A stretch of DNA of 21,236 bases from contig MU401858.1 of the NCBI GenBank assembly GCA_022579005.1, positions 1 to 21,236 on the forward strand, given 5' to 3'. Positions within the stretch are counted from its first letter, which is position 1; each line of letters opens with the position of its first letter. This document shows positions 1-11,440 of the stretch, piece by piece. Origin of the DNA: Poronia punctata (taxonomy: Eukaryota > Ascomycota > Sordariomycetes > Xylariales > Xylariaceae). The position numbers were made by a program, and so were the translations under genes. The notes beneath the pieces were generated by a model. That model searched no databases. It saw nothing but the letters and a program-made list of their open reading frames with translations, and was not told where the DNA came from.

Positions 1-650
1 AAGTTAAAGCATATTAAAGTAATAGTTAAATATAAGCTTTTAAAGTTATATAATAATTATTAAAGTAATAAAAAACTTTTTTAAGCTAGTTTATTATTTT
101 AGTGCTATTAAAAAAAAAGTTAAAATGTTTTAAAAAGTTAAAGTAAGTTATATATTGCTAAAAAATATAAAAGTTATATAAAAAAGCAGCAAAATAGTTA
201 ATAAAAACTAAAATTAAATTTTTATAGCTTATAGTTAAAGTATTAAAAGTAAAAGTTAAAATAAGTTTTTAACTAAAAAGTAATAGTAAAGTAAAAGTTT
301 TAGCTAACTTAAAAGCTTTAAACTTTAAGTTAATAATAAAAAACAAAATAAAGCTAGCTAAGTATAAGTAAATAATTAAAAATATTACTTTTTAAATAAA
401 AGCAAAGTTTAGTAAACTGCTTTAGTATTATTTTAAAGTAAAAAGTTTAAATAATATAAAGTAGCAGCTTAAATTATAGTTTTTATTTATAAAACTATAA
501 AGTTTTATAAAAAGCAACGTATTAAATAAAAAAACTATATAAAATAATATAAGCTAAAATAATAAAGTGCAAATATATTAAAAAGCTAATATTAACTAAA
601 AAAAAAATATAATAAAAAAGTATTAGCTAGTATTTATATTTAATTAAAAT
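1..650. other. A-rich decayed segment, nothing identifiable
   Basis: The first ~650 bases are A-rich on the plus strand, unlike the T-rich stretch that follows. They are therefore probably not part of the same minus-strand element. No protein motif, terminal repeat or RNA gene could be read. It may be the end of another plus-strand repeat copy cut by the window edge. Confidence 0.4.
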
Positions 651-825
651 TTTAAAAGTTTTTACTTAAATAAGCTATTAATTTTTAAAGTCTTTATTAA
701 AAGTTTAATTTTTAAGTTGTTTTAGTTTTTAATTGCTAGCTTATATATATGCAGCTTTAAGTATAGTAAACCTTTTTTATACTTTATAAAATACGCTACC
801 TTTTTTTATTTATTATAATATTTAA

Positions 826-925
826 ATTTTTTTAGTTTTTTAGTTTTTTTAGTTTTTTAGCTGCTTATTTTTTAGTTTTTTTAGTTTTTTAGCTATTTAT
901 TTTCTAGTTTTTTTTTAGTTTTTTT
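826..925. repeat. Degenerate TTTTTAG-type pyrimidine-rich repeat
   Basis: Runs of five to nine T's separated by AG recur at least eight times over about 100 bases, with two AGCTGC/AGCTATTTATTTT interruptions. This looks like a decayed simple or tandem repeat, possibly the complement of a purine-rich coding repeat at the downstream end of element A. No function can be assigned. Confidence 0.5.
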
Positions 926-2329
926 ATATTTTTAGCTCTTTTAAATTATTATTAAAAGTATTTTTTAAGTTATAATTTTATAGCTTTATTAAACTAAAAG
1001 TAATAAGCTAGCTAGGTTATATTTTATAGTTTTAGCTTTATAGCTTAATTTATATAACTTTTATTGCTTAGTTTTAAATTATAATAACTTAGCTATTTTT
1101 AAAGCCTTTTTATAACACGTTATTTTTATACTAAAGCTTTTAGCTAATTTTTATAGTTTTTAAAGTTTAAAGTAAGCTAATATTTTATTTTTATTTTTTT
1201 AATTAAATTATTAATAGTTATAAAAACTTACTATATTTTTAGCTTAAGTGCGTTTATATATATAAGTATATTGTTAATTTTTAGCTTTTATTTTTTATAT
1301 ATAGTTTGCCTTTTTTAAAAAAGCTTTTATAAGTTTTATATCTAAGCAAAATTACTATTATAATAAAATTAAAAGTTTTTAAAAATTACTTTAACTTTAT
1401 ACTAAAAAAAGTTTAGCTAAAGTAAACGCATTAACTAGGTTTTAAAGGCTTTGTATTAATTATTGCTTTATAAAAAAATTTTAAAAAGTATAACTTAGTA
1501 TATTATATATATAATAAATAGCTAGGTATTTAAGTTTAAAAAGTAACGCAAAATAATAGCTATATATATAGAGATAGAAAATAAGCTAGTTCCTTTTAGT
1601 CTTGCAGCTACCTTATAACGTAAGGCATAATAAGGATATATACTAATTACGTTGCAATATTATTTTAAATTTTATACTATTTTTTTGTGCTAAAGTAATG
1701 CTTTTAGTTATATGTTTTATATTGTAAGTTTTATACGCAGTTTTTAAAAATTATTAGTTATAGTAGTTATCTTTTTAGTATATAATAAAAAAAGCTTTTT
1801 ATAGTTTATTAAAACTTAAATCTTAAAATTAAATTATTTAGTTATAATGTTTATAAGATTCTTTTTATATATAGGTCTTTTTTATATTTTATAATTAGTT
1901 TATTTTAATATTTTTTAAATATTTATATATTATAAGTAGCGTATATATAATTTAATAATATATTATTAAGCACGTTTTTTAAAATATTAGCTGCTTTTTT
2001 TTATTTTTTTATTTTAAAATTATTAGTAGCTAAAATAATATATTAAGTACTAAATTAACCTTGCTTAAAATGTGTTAAATATTAAGTTTATATTATTTAA
2101 AGTAAATAAAAGCTTATACTAGTTTTAAGTTTATTTTAATAATATTTATTTATTATTATAAGATTTTTTTAGTTAACTATCCTTTTTATTGCTTAATAGT
2201 TTATAAACACTATAATTAAGTATTTATAAAATTATAGTTATAGTTTTAGTTATTTATAAAGCTATATAAAATAAAATATTTTAAGTTTTGTTATATAGTT
2301 GTTTTTTTAAAGTTATTAAAACTTTTTTA

Positions 2330-2580
2330 AAGTATTTAATAAGTTATATATTATTAGTATTAATAAGTTTTTTATTTTATAAATTATTAAAATAGAATAT
2401 TATTACTTTATAGCTTTTTTTAGTAACGCGTTAATTTTAAAAAAAAACTTGTTTATTATAATTTTAATATACTAAGTAATTTACTTTATAAAGATTTTTT
2501 TATATAATGCTAAAGCTTTGCTTTTTTTTAAAGTTAAATTAAATACTTTTTTTAAAGTTTATTTTTTCTTGTTTATAAAA
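2330..2580 (-). pseudogene. RNase H domain remnant of Gypsy element A pol
   Basis: On the minus strand around 2445-2400 the codons read I-N-A-L-L-K-K-S-Y-K-V-I-I-F-Y-F. Reversing likely C-to-T and G-to-A changes, this matches the start of retroelement RNase H, where an Asp-Ala-Ser motif is followed by a Gly-Tyr/Phe-Gly stretch. The first catalytic Asp is now an AAC (Asn) codon at 2430-2432. It lies exactly 173 codons downstream of the reverse transcriptase Tyr at 2951, in the same frame, so no net frameshift separates the two domains even though stop codons abound. RNase H would have removed the RNA strand during reverse transcription; this copy cannot work. The limits are approximate. Confidence 0.62.
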
Positions 2581-3110
2581 CTTTTTTATAAAATTTTGTT
2601 ATTTGTTTGCCTTTTTGCTAGTATTGTTATTTTTTAACGTTATAAAAGTTTAATTTGTTATTAAAACTATAAAATATATTTATAAAGCTATATTATTATG
2701 CTAATATATATTTTTAGGTTGCTTAAATTATTTAATATTTTAATTTTCTTTATAGCTTTTATTTATTATTTTATTATTATAACTTTAAATCTGTTAACTT
2801 TTAATTTAAAAAGCTTAATTTTAAAGTATTTATAAAACAATTTTGCTAGTAATAAAGCTAATTTAATTTTTTAAAATAAAGCTAAGATTTTCTTTAAATG
2901 TTTATAATATTCTTTAGCTATATTGCTAAAAATAACTATATTATTTATATACGTGCAGCAATATTTTTAGTATTATTATAATTTTTAGTTTATAAACTTT
3001 TAGCTATAAGCTAAACTATTTTTAAGTTTTATAAAAGCAATACTTAAAACTTTTAGTTTTTATAAAAATATTACTACTATTTAGTTTTTATGCTTTAAGT
3101 ATACTAGTAG
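2580..3110 (-). pseudogene. Reverse transcriptase remnant of Gypsy element A pol
   Basis: The minus-strand codons from 2951 down read Y-I-N-N-I-V-I-F-S-N, the Ty3/Gypsy motif Tyr-Ile-Asp-Asp-Ile-Val-Ile-Phe-Ser with both catalytic aspartates turned into Asn (GAY to AAT). Upstream in frame is a K-Y-C stretch. Downstream come H-L-K-K-I-L-A-L-F, then L-A-L-L-L-A-K, F-K-V and I-K-A-I-K-K-I. These fit the palm/thumb of the fungal Gypsy group whose thumb region carries 'LSLSPKKS...YPSV.LLGQ.VDSLGL'. Further on, the T-L-K and S-K-K-A-N-K stretches fit the linker before RNase H in that group. Stops in place of Gln, Trp and Arg codons make it a dead copy. It is a different lineage from the plus-strand element at 10.5 kb. 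Confidence 0.82.
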
Positions 3111-6066
3111 TTAATAAAAAAAATATTCCGTTAAATATTAAAATAAACTTTTTATTTTTAAAGTTTATAATTACGTTTTTTTAATAAAGTATAAAGTATA
3201 TGTTTAATATAATTATATTATTTAGAAATTATAAGTTAATAATTACTTAGCTTTTTTATTTTTTTTAATAATTTTTTATAATATAAAAACTAAGCATTTA
3301 AAAAAACTTAGTTTTTTTATTTAGTATAGCTTATTTTGTTAATATAAGTTATTAAATATTCTATTAAGTATTTATTAGTTTTTAACTTTTAGTTTATATA
3401 GTTTAGTATGTTTTTATTAATATTGCCAGCTTTATACTAAATTAACTTTAAGTTTTTTTGCTTTAGTATTAAAATAATTTTTTTATTTTCTTATACGTTA
3501 TAGTTTTTTAAAATGCGTTTAAACTTTATTATATATTTAAAAAAAAATTTAATATATATATACTATATTTAAAAAAATATATATAAAATATTTTTAATTT
3601 TAATTACGCTTATTTTAATATTTTTTAGTATATATAGTAATTTTAGTAGCAAGTTGCAATTATTTTATATTATTATATTTTAAGCATTATATATATTTTA
3701 AATAAGTAATTTTAAAAAGTAAAAAACTTTGTTTATAAAGTTAAATACTAATTTTGTTTTTTATAAGTATTAGTTATATTTAAAACGTATACGGTTTATT
3801 TAATTAACTTGTTTTATTTTGTTAGCGTTTAAGTTTTTAATAGTGCTAATTTTTAAGTTTTAAAATAGTTTAATTGCAAATTTAGTACAGTTTTTATATA
3901 CTAAAACCTAAGTTAATTATAATTTTAATATTAAGTTTATTATACTTAGTATATATTTTATAAATAAGTATTATTGTTTATTTTTTAAATAGCATTTATT
4001 TAGTAAGCTAATATATTTTACTAAAATAGTAGTTATTATAAGTAGTAGTACTATTATATTTATATATATTATAACTTTATATTAAATAAAAGCACACTTT
4101 TAGTAAATAAATATAAGTATTTTTATATTAGCTACTAATTTTATATATAAGCATTGTTATAAAGTATATATAATTACTTTATATTTATTATACTATAGTA
4201 TGCTTAGCAAAATATATACTTTTAGGTTTTAGTTTAGCTATGCTATAATAAATATATTAACTTTTAACTTTATATTTAATTATATTTAACGTAAAAATAT
4301 AGCTTTTATAGCTAAAGTAATTAATTTTCTTATTTTTTTATATTTTAGTAAAATTTGTGCTTGCTTAGTATAATATTTAATGCTTAATTTATTTAAAAAG
4401 AAATTTAGTTAACTATATTATTTAAAGCTTTTAAGTTAGCATATATTATAAATATATAATCTTAGTATAAAAACTATGCTTAAAGTTTTATATATATATA
4501 TTTAAAAAAGGCGTTATAAAGTTAGCATTTTTAGGTTTAGTCTTTATATATATTTTATTTTTTAACTTTATATATTTTATAATAAAAACGCTTTTTTTAA
4601 TAATAGTTGTTTTAGTATAAAGTTATTATTTAATATTTTTTAATTATTAAACTATAGTATACTATTTTAAGTATTTTACTTAGTTAGTATAAGTTTTTTA
4701 TTACATGTTTTATATATTAGTTTTATAATAAAAATAAAGTATAGCACTTTTAGCATGTTTTATAATATTTAGGTATAAAAAATGTTAATTTAAATATAGT
4801 TATTAGTTTAAAGTTTAATTAATAGTTATAATTATTTTTATTTTTTATGTTATTAAAAGTGTATGCTTTTTTATTTTTTTTATTTAATACTTTTTTTTTT
4901 AAAAAAAGTAGCTATTTTATTAAAGTTGTTTTTTAAGCTTTTTTGTTTGCTTTATTTTATACTATATAAACTTTGTTTTTAAATATATAGTTGTTTTACT
5001 TACTTATTAAATTAGCGCTAAAGTTTAATTTTTTTAAACCTAGCTTATTTTTTAAGTTAATAACGTTAATCTTAGTTTTTACTATTATTAAAATAGTAAT
5101 TATTATATTAGTATTAGTTTTGCTTTTATATTTTATTAGCTAGTTTGCTACGTTTTTAAAAGCTTTTATTATTATAGTTAAATTGCTAAGTATTTTTACG
5201 TTTTATATTATAATTGTTTTATTTTTAGTATATTTCTTTTTTTTAAAAAGTTAAGGTTTAAAAACTAGTTAATATATTATAAATATAAGTTAAAGTTAAA
5301 ATATAGGTAGATTTAAAAAGTTATTAGTTAATAAATATTAATATAGTATTAATAATTATATATTTATAAGTTATAGCTTTTTTTTTAAATAAGTAAAAAA
5401 TTAATTAATAGTTATACTAGCTTTTAGTTATATAATAAGCTATTAAAAAAGTAAGTATATTATATTATAGATTTATATTAGCTATTAAATAAAATTTTTT
5501 AATTTTGTTACTTTAGTATATTTAGTTATTTTTATAGCTTAAAATTTAATAAATATATTATTTCTAAGCTATTAAATACTAAATATATTTTAAAAATTGC
5601 AAAATGCTATAAAAGCGTTTGCTAGCAGCATTTAAAATTGCTTATATAATGTAGTAAAAGCTTTATTATTGTTTGCTAACATGCTTTTTTTTAGTTTTAA
5701 GCTACATTTTTTAAACTACTAAGCTTAAGCATTGCTTTTTAAAAGTTTAAAAAAAAATTAATAAATAAATACTACTTATATTAGGTTTTTAAAGTATTTT
5801 TTAACGCTATCTTTAAATAATAAAACGTTTTGCTAGTAAATATTTAAGCTTACTATTATATAATTTCTTTATATAAAAAATGTTTTTAAGTTAAAATTAA
5901 AAAATCTTACTTATTAAAGTTTTTATTTATAAAAAAAACTTTAGTTATTTTAAATTTAATTTATTTAGTTTTTTTATAAAAAGCAAAAGGTTTTAGCTAT
6001 TAAAGTTAATATTTATTTAGTATGTTTGCTATTGCTTATTAGTAAAGTGTTATTTAGCATTATTAA

Positions 6067-6138
6067 CGTTTTTAAAGCGTTTATAAACTTTAAAGTATTT
6101 ATAAGCTTTAAAGTATTTATAAGCTTTAAAATATTTAG
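6067..6138. repeat. Four-copy 18-bp tandem repeat
   Basis: The unit AAGCTTTAAAGTATTTAT occurs exactly at 6103-6120. Close copies flank it at 6085-6102 (one G-to-A difference) and 6121-6138. A more diverged copy at 6067-6084 has GCG where the others have GTA or ATA. It lies in the presumed gag-side half of element A and could be a decayed coding repeat or a small minisatellite. Confidence 0.75.
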
Positions 6139-7009
6139 TGTTTTAATAAGTCTATATAGTAGTAATTAAAATGTTAATACTAAAAATAAAAAATTGTAAA
6201 TATATTATCTTATAAGTATTTTTATAAAAAATAATTTTTTTTAATTTTTTCATAGTTTTAAGTACTAAAAATAAATAAAAACTTAAAGGTTTTAGTTTTC
6301 TAAGTTTATTGTCTTTTAAGTTTAAATTATACTTATAAGCTAAATTTTTAAAATTTATATTTTTTTATAGGTTAGTTTTTAATTAAGTTTTAAATATATT
6401 AGATTTTATTAAAAAGATTTAAAAAAAGTTTAGTTTAAGTTTAAGTCTTTTAAATCTAAGCCTATATTTAAAAAAGCCTATAGTTTTAAGTATAAAAACT
6501 ACTTATACTAACTTTTTAATACTATAAAAAAAGCTTTTTTTTTTTATTTATATTAAAAAAAAATCTACTTTTAAGTTTATAGCTTTTACTATATAATTAG
6601 AAGCAAGTTTCTAAGCCTTTTTTATATTTGCTAGCAACAGTATAAAAAAGTAAAAGTAGCTAGTGTCTTTAATCTATAAAAAGTATTAAGCAAGCAATTT
6701 TTACTTTATTTTTTGTTATTTTTTAATAATATAAGTAATTTTTTTAAAAAAAAAAATCTTTAGTTTTTAAAAGTTTTTTTTTAGTTTTTAAAAGTTTTTT
6801 TATTAGTTTATAAAAGTTGTTTTTATTATAACGTTATATACGTTATAAACTTAAAAGTAGGATTTTAAAAAAGTAGTAGTTTTTTAAAAAGCTTTATATA
6901 AAAGTTTTAAATACTAAAAGTTAGCAATAATTGTAAAAAAGTATAATAGTTATAAATAATTGTATTTAGTATTATTTAAAAAAAAATCTTTTAAGTTTAT
7001 ACGTTATAA

Positions 7010-7330
7010 AGATCCTATCCCCTATGCAGTAGTATATAGTTATAGTATAGCTAATTAAGCAAACTTGCTAGCTATTATTTAATAATACTAAAATCTTTAA
7101 ATTTAAAAATAAAATATAAATAAATTAATTAACTAACTAAAATCGAAAGACTAAAAGTGTCTTGTATTAAGATCCTAAGATCTAGTGCTTTTAAATTACG
7201 TAATATAATTTAGTTTAATCTATCTAGTAGTAGACCGTTAAGTTACCTATTATATTAACTTAAGTTAAAAAGTATGTTTTTTTAACTTATTAATTTAGTT
7301 TAAATTAAACTAAATTAACTTACTAGTATT
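7010..7330. repeat. Junction between the two elements with perfect palindromes and lightly mutated patches
   Basis: This stretch lies between the two oppositely oriented elements. It keeps patches with normal C/G, such as GATCCTATCCCCTATGCAG at 7012-7030 and AATCGAAAGACTAAAAG at 7141-7157. Palindromes are TTAACTTAAGTTAA at 7255-7268 and an inverted repeat at 7291-7317 with 12-bp arms (TAATTTAGTTTA and its complement) around a 3-base AAT centre. It could contain LTR or untranslated leader sequence of one or both elements, or unique DNA caught between two insertions. Palindrome ends were checked base by base; function is unknown. Confidence 0.55.
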
Positions 7331-10300
7331 ACTTAATTAAACTATTAAAAATAATACTTTAGCTACTTATAATGACTAAAATTAGAGCTTAAAAACATAA
7401 AGCATATAAAAATATATATAGCTATAAAAACAAGCTTTAGCTAAAGCGCTATATTTAAATAGCAATTTTATTAAAACTATTTTAAAAATAAATAAGATCT
7501 TATAAATAAAAGCTTGTAAATAGTTTACTATAGTTTTTTATTTATATTTTTAAAATAAGTACTAAAACTTTAAGTTATAATTTTAAAAAGTTTAAAAGTA
7601 AATAAGTTTTTAAGACTTCAGTAAAATAAGGTTTAGTTTTAAATTAACACTTTATTAAAAACACTTTTAAACACTAATATTATATATTTATAAGCAAAAG
7701 GTTTTAATAAAAATATAAAATTTTATAAAAGCTTTTGCTAAACTATATATTAAAAGAATAAATAAATTTAGTTTTTTATTTATAGCCTTTAGTAAAAATA
7801 AATATAAAGTAATTTTTAAGTTTAATAAAACTATATATATTAAAATATTTAATAACTTAATAAAACCTTATTTTAATATAGTATTTTAAAAGTTTAAAAT
7901 ATAAACTTTAATATTAATTACTTATTAAGTATAAGCTAATATAATATATTGCGTGTTAATAACTAGCAAATAGACTATAACTAACTTATTTTATTAAGCT
8001 TACTTTTTAACTTGTTTAAAGCTAAAAAAAGGCGTAAACCTTAACGCTAAAGTATAATGCTTAAAGTAATTAAAAAAAGATTTAAAGTTATAATTATAAT
8101 AAACGTACGCTTTTACTAGCACTAAACAAAAATAAAGTTAGAAACTATATAGCTTAAAAGTTAGCAAAAGTATATTAAGAAATTATTTACTTTAAAAGCT
8201 AAATAATTAATATTACCTAATAAATAATAAACTTATTAGCTTATAGCTAATTTATATTATAAAATAATATAACTTTAATTACTATAATAGTATAGCTTTA
8301 TAAGTTTATAAAACTAAAATTATTTACTTTATATAAAAAAGAAAATTAAAGTTATACTTAAAATATACCTATAATATATATATAATTTCTTTAAAGCTAA
8401 TAATAACTAGTTTATTAATAATAAAGCTAAGCTAGCTAACGTTAAAGCCTACTTTAAAAGCATAGTAGCTAAAAGCTTGTAGCTATACTTATAAAATAAC
8501 TACTTTAAAGTAATTAAGATATTAACTAAACTTTTAAATTACTTAAAAAGTAAATATAAAAATATAAACTAAAAGTAATATATTAAAGTTAAGTACTAAA
8601 AATAAAAATTAAAAAGCTTAGCAAACTATTAAAACTTTAAAAATAGCTTTATATAACTTGCTAGCAAATAAAAAACGTTATAAGCTAAATAAAAAAAGGT
8701 TTTATAAGAAGCTAACTGCTTACTTTTAATATAAGACTATAGCTTAATATTTTTAAAATAATGTTAATTTTAGTATATTTATTTAATACTATATATTAGT
8801 AGTTTATGTCTTTTAGCAAGAAAATAAATATAAGTTAACTTAAAAGCTTATAAACAATATAAATAAGTTTTATAGGAATAATACTATAAAAATAGTTTAA
8901 ATAAACCTAATATAACTAAATATTACTATAAAAAACTATATTTAACTTATAAAAAAAACAAGTTAATAACTTTTTTATAATAATAGCTAAAGTTATTAAG
9001 TAAAAAGAAAACAACTTTTATTATTAAAAGCTAATTTTTTAACTATAAAAAATAAAAATATACTTTTTATAATTATTTATTTAAAAGAAACCTTTAACTA
9101 ATAAGCTTAAATTTAAGCAGGATATATAGCTTATAATTATAATGTTAGTACTTTTTAAAAATAAAACATATAAATAAACTATAAAAGAATAATGTTAAAA
9201 TAAATAAGCTTTACTTAAAAGTATTACTAAATATTAACGCGTATAAGAAGATAAGTATAATAAATAACTATATAAAAAGCCTTTTTATATTTAACTACGT
9301 ACTATTAAATAAACAAACCTTTTTTATAAATAAATAACGTTTTAAATGATATAAAAGCTAATATATATATAATAATAAATATATTATTAGCAATAAATAT
9401 TAAGGCTAGTTTAAACTTTATAATAATTATAAACTTTAAGTATTATATAGTAACTAGATTTAATAAAAAAGGATAATAAAAATATATAAAAATTTAATAA
9501 TTATTTTTAAGTAAATAAAGCAATATATAAAAATGTCTTTTTAATAGTGTTATATATATAATATAATATAGTATTAAAAAGGCTATAGTTTGCTAAATAT
9601 AAAGTATTACTAAACTATAAAAGCTACTAGCTTATATTCTTTAAGCTTTACTTATAAAATCTAAATATTTTTTAAATAAAGATATTTGCTTTTAAATACT
9701 TAAAAAAACAAGTACTTAACTAAAAAGCAAAGCAATACTACTTTTTATAAAAAAGCCTCCGTAAAAACTTTAAAATAAATTTTATAAAAACTAAAATTTA
9801 AATGATAAAACAAGCTATAGCTATAATTATAAAAGATAAGTAATTTAAAGAATTGCGCTAAAAATAAAGTTTTTTTTAAAAAAACAGATATTAAACATAT
9901 AAAGTTTATATTAAATATATATAAAAAGTAGTTTAATATAAAAGAAAAGCACTAGTTAAACTTTGTTTATATACTACTTTTTTATTTTAATATAAAGTTT
10001 AGATTAATAGATGTTAAAAGAAAGATAAAATAATTAATATAAAATAATTAACTTTATTATTATTAGAAAAACGTTCTTTAATAAAAAAGCAAAAAAGCAA
10101 AAAACAAGCACTAAAAGTAATACTTTTTAAATGCTTTTATGCACTTTTAAAAAAGTAAACTTTAATAAACTTTTAAAAAGAATTTACTTAATAATTAACA
10201 ATATAGTTTATTATATACAATATTTTTAATTAATTAAAAGTACTTTAAAAGTACTTTATAAATTACTTTTAAAAACAATTTATAAAACTAAGTAATGCTT

Positions 10301-10499
10301 TATAACTATTACCTATATTATTTATATAAAGGCTATATAAAAACTACGCTTTTATATAAATTACTAAAAGCTTAATAGCTTAATAAAAGACTTATTATTA
10401 TTTGCTTTTAATTAAAAAAGCCTGTGTGTAAATTTGCTAAGCTAAAGTCTATACTAAACTTAATATATAATAAATATTTTATAACATTTAAATAAAAAT

Positions 10500-10850
10500 A
10501 AAAATAAAAAGAGCTAATAATATTTTATATTTAATATAGTGTATATAAATATAAAGTGCTTTTATTGAGTTTAACTAATGATTTATTAATATTTTTAAAG
10601 TATATAAATAATATATTACTTAATTATTTAAATTGATTTTACTATATATATATATTAATAATATTTTAATATATTTTAATGTAAAAAAGATATTAATAAT
10701 ATATAAAAAAAGTATTACTAGATTTTAAAGAAGGTAAAATTTAAGCTAACTTTAAAAAGTTTAACTTTTATATTATTTTAATTTAACTTTTTAAGTATAT
10801 AATAAGTACTAATAGCGTTATTATTAACTTTATTAAAGTTAAAGTAGTTT
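10500..10850 (+). pseudogene. Reverse transcriptase remnant of Gypsy element B pol
   Basis: From 10511 the codons fit the Gypsy block E-L-T-A-F-R-T-R-Y-G (CGN now TAT or TAA). Codons for Y-K-Y-K-V-L at 10544-10561 fit 'YEYKVLPFGLTN', followed by L-T-N, then Y-I-N-N-x-L-L-N-Y-L-N (fits 'YINDTLLDYLDD'). The active-site motif reads Y-I-N-N-I-L-I-Y at 10651-10674, with both Asp codons changed to AAT. After it come K-K-V-L, A-N-F-K-K-F-N-F-Y-I from 10745 and K-Y-I-I-S-T-N-S-V from 10793, matching the palm/thumb. The active site is in another frame than the blocks on either side, so small indels accompany the transitions. It is a clearly inactive relic of a Ty3/Gypsy polymerase. Confidence 0.88.
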
Positions 10851-11440
10851 AAAAATAAGCTATGCTAAAAACTACAAAAAGTATATAGTTATTTTTAAAT
10901 CTTTATAATTTTTATAAAAGGGTTTATATATAAGTATAGCTAAAAGGCAAAGCTGCTAATAGTGCTAATATATTATAATATACTTTTTACTTAAAATAAG
11001 CATTATAAAAAAGTGTTTTTAAAACTTAAAAAATATTAACTTTAGCTTTTTTATACTACTATAATTATAATTTACTTATAAAAGCTAAAATAAATTTACT
11101 AAATAAAATAATAGCTGGTACTTTATTATAACTTTACTTAAGCAAAAAATAGCACTTTATAATAATTTACTTTAAAATAATAAAAAAGCAAAGTTAAATT
11201 ATAATATTTATAATAAAGAAATATTAATAATAGTATTAGCAATAAAAGAATAGCAAGCTAAATTAGTTAGCTATAAAAAGAAGCTATTTTTAATTATTAT
11301 AAATTATAAAGCTTTAAAATCTTGTAGTATAAAGTAGTATTTTAACTTATAGCAAGCTAAATAGCTTATATTATTACGTAAATATAAGCTTATAATCACT
11401 TATAAATTAAAAGGCAAATATAGTAGTAAATATATTATTA
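10850..11440 (+). pseudogene. RNase H domain remnant of Gypsy element B pol
   Basis: From 11197 the codons read N-Y-N-I-Y-N-K-E-I-L, then I-V-L-A-I-K-E-stop-Q-A-K-L-V-S-Y-K-K-K-L-F. This matches the Gypsy RNase H block 'NYDIYDKELLAIVLAxKEWxxEL'. The stop at 11251-11253 is TAG where Trp (TGG) is expected. Next come I-I-I-N-Y-K-A-L-K (for 'TDHKAL') and L-L-R-K-Y-K-L-I-I-T-Y-K-L-K-G-K, the end of the domain before the 'ADALSRR' linker, itself visible in altered form to ~11440. This block is in a different frame from the polymerase blocks, so at least one indel lies between 10850 and 11197. The region between should hold the connection domain and first catalytic Asp, which I could not place. Confidence 0.82.

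Larger units (their letters stand above)
650..6990 (-). mobile_element. RIP-degraded Ty3/Gypsy LTR retrotransposon A (minus strand)
   Basis: A reverse transcriptase followed by RNase H can be read on the minus strand near 2.3-3.1 kb, in the order expected for Ty3/Gypsy pol. Around them the plus strand is T-rich from ~650 to ~6950 and A-rich on either side. Transitions preserve purine versus pyrimidine, so this block is probably one element in one orientation. About 4 kb lies upstream of the polymerase motif (room for leader, gag and protease) and about 2.3 kb downstream (room for integrase). I could not read gag, protease, integrase or long terminal repeats. The boundaries come from composition and may be off by several hundred bases; nested insertions are possible. 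Confidence 0.6.

Noticed and set aside
3480..4400. LINE-type reverse transcriptase on the minus strand
   Set aside because: Short stretches resembled LINE motifs, but the order and spacing failed and the region is better explained as upstream parts of Gypsy element A.
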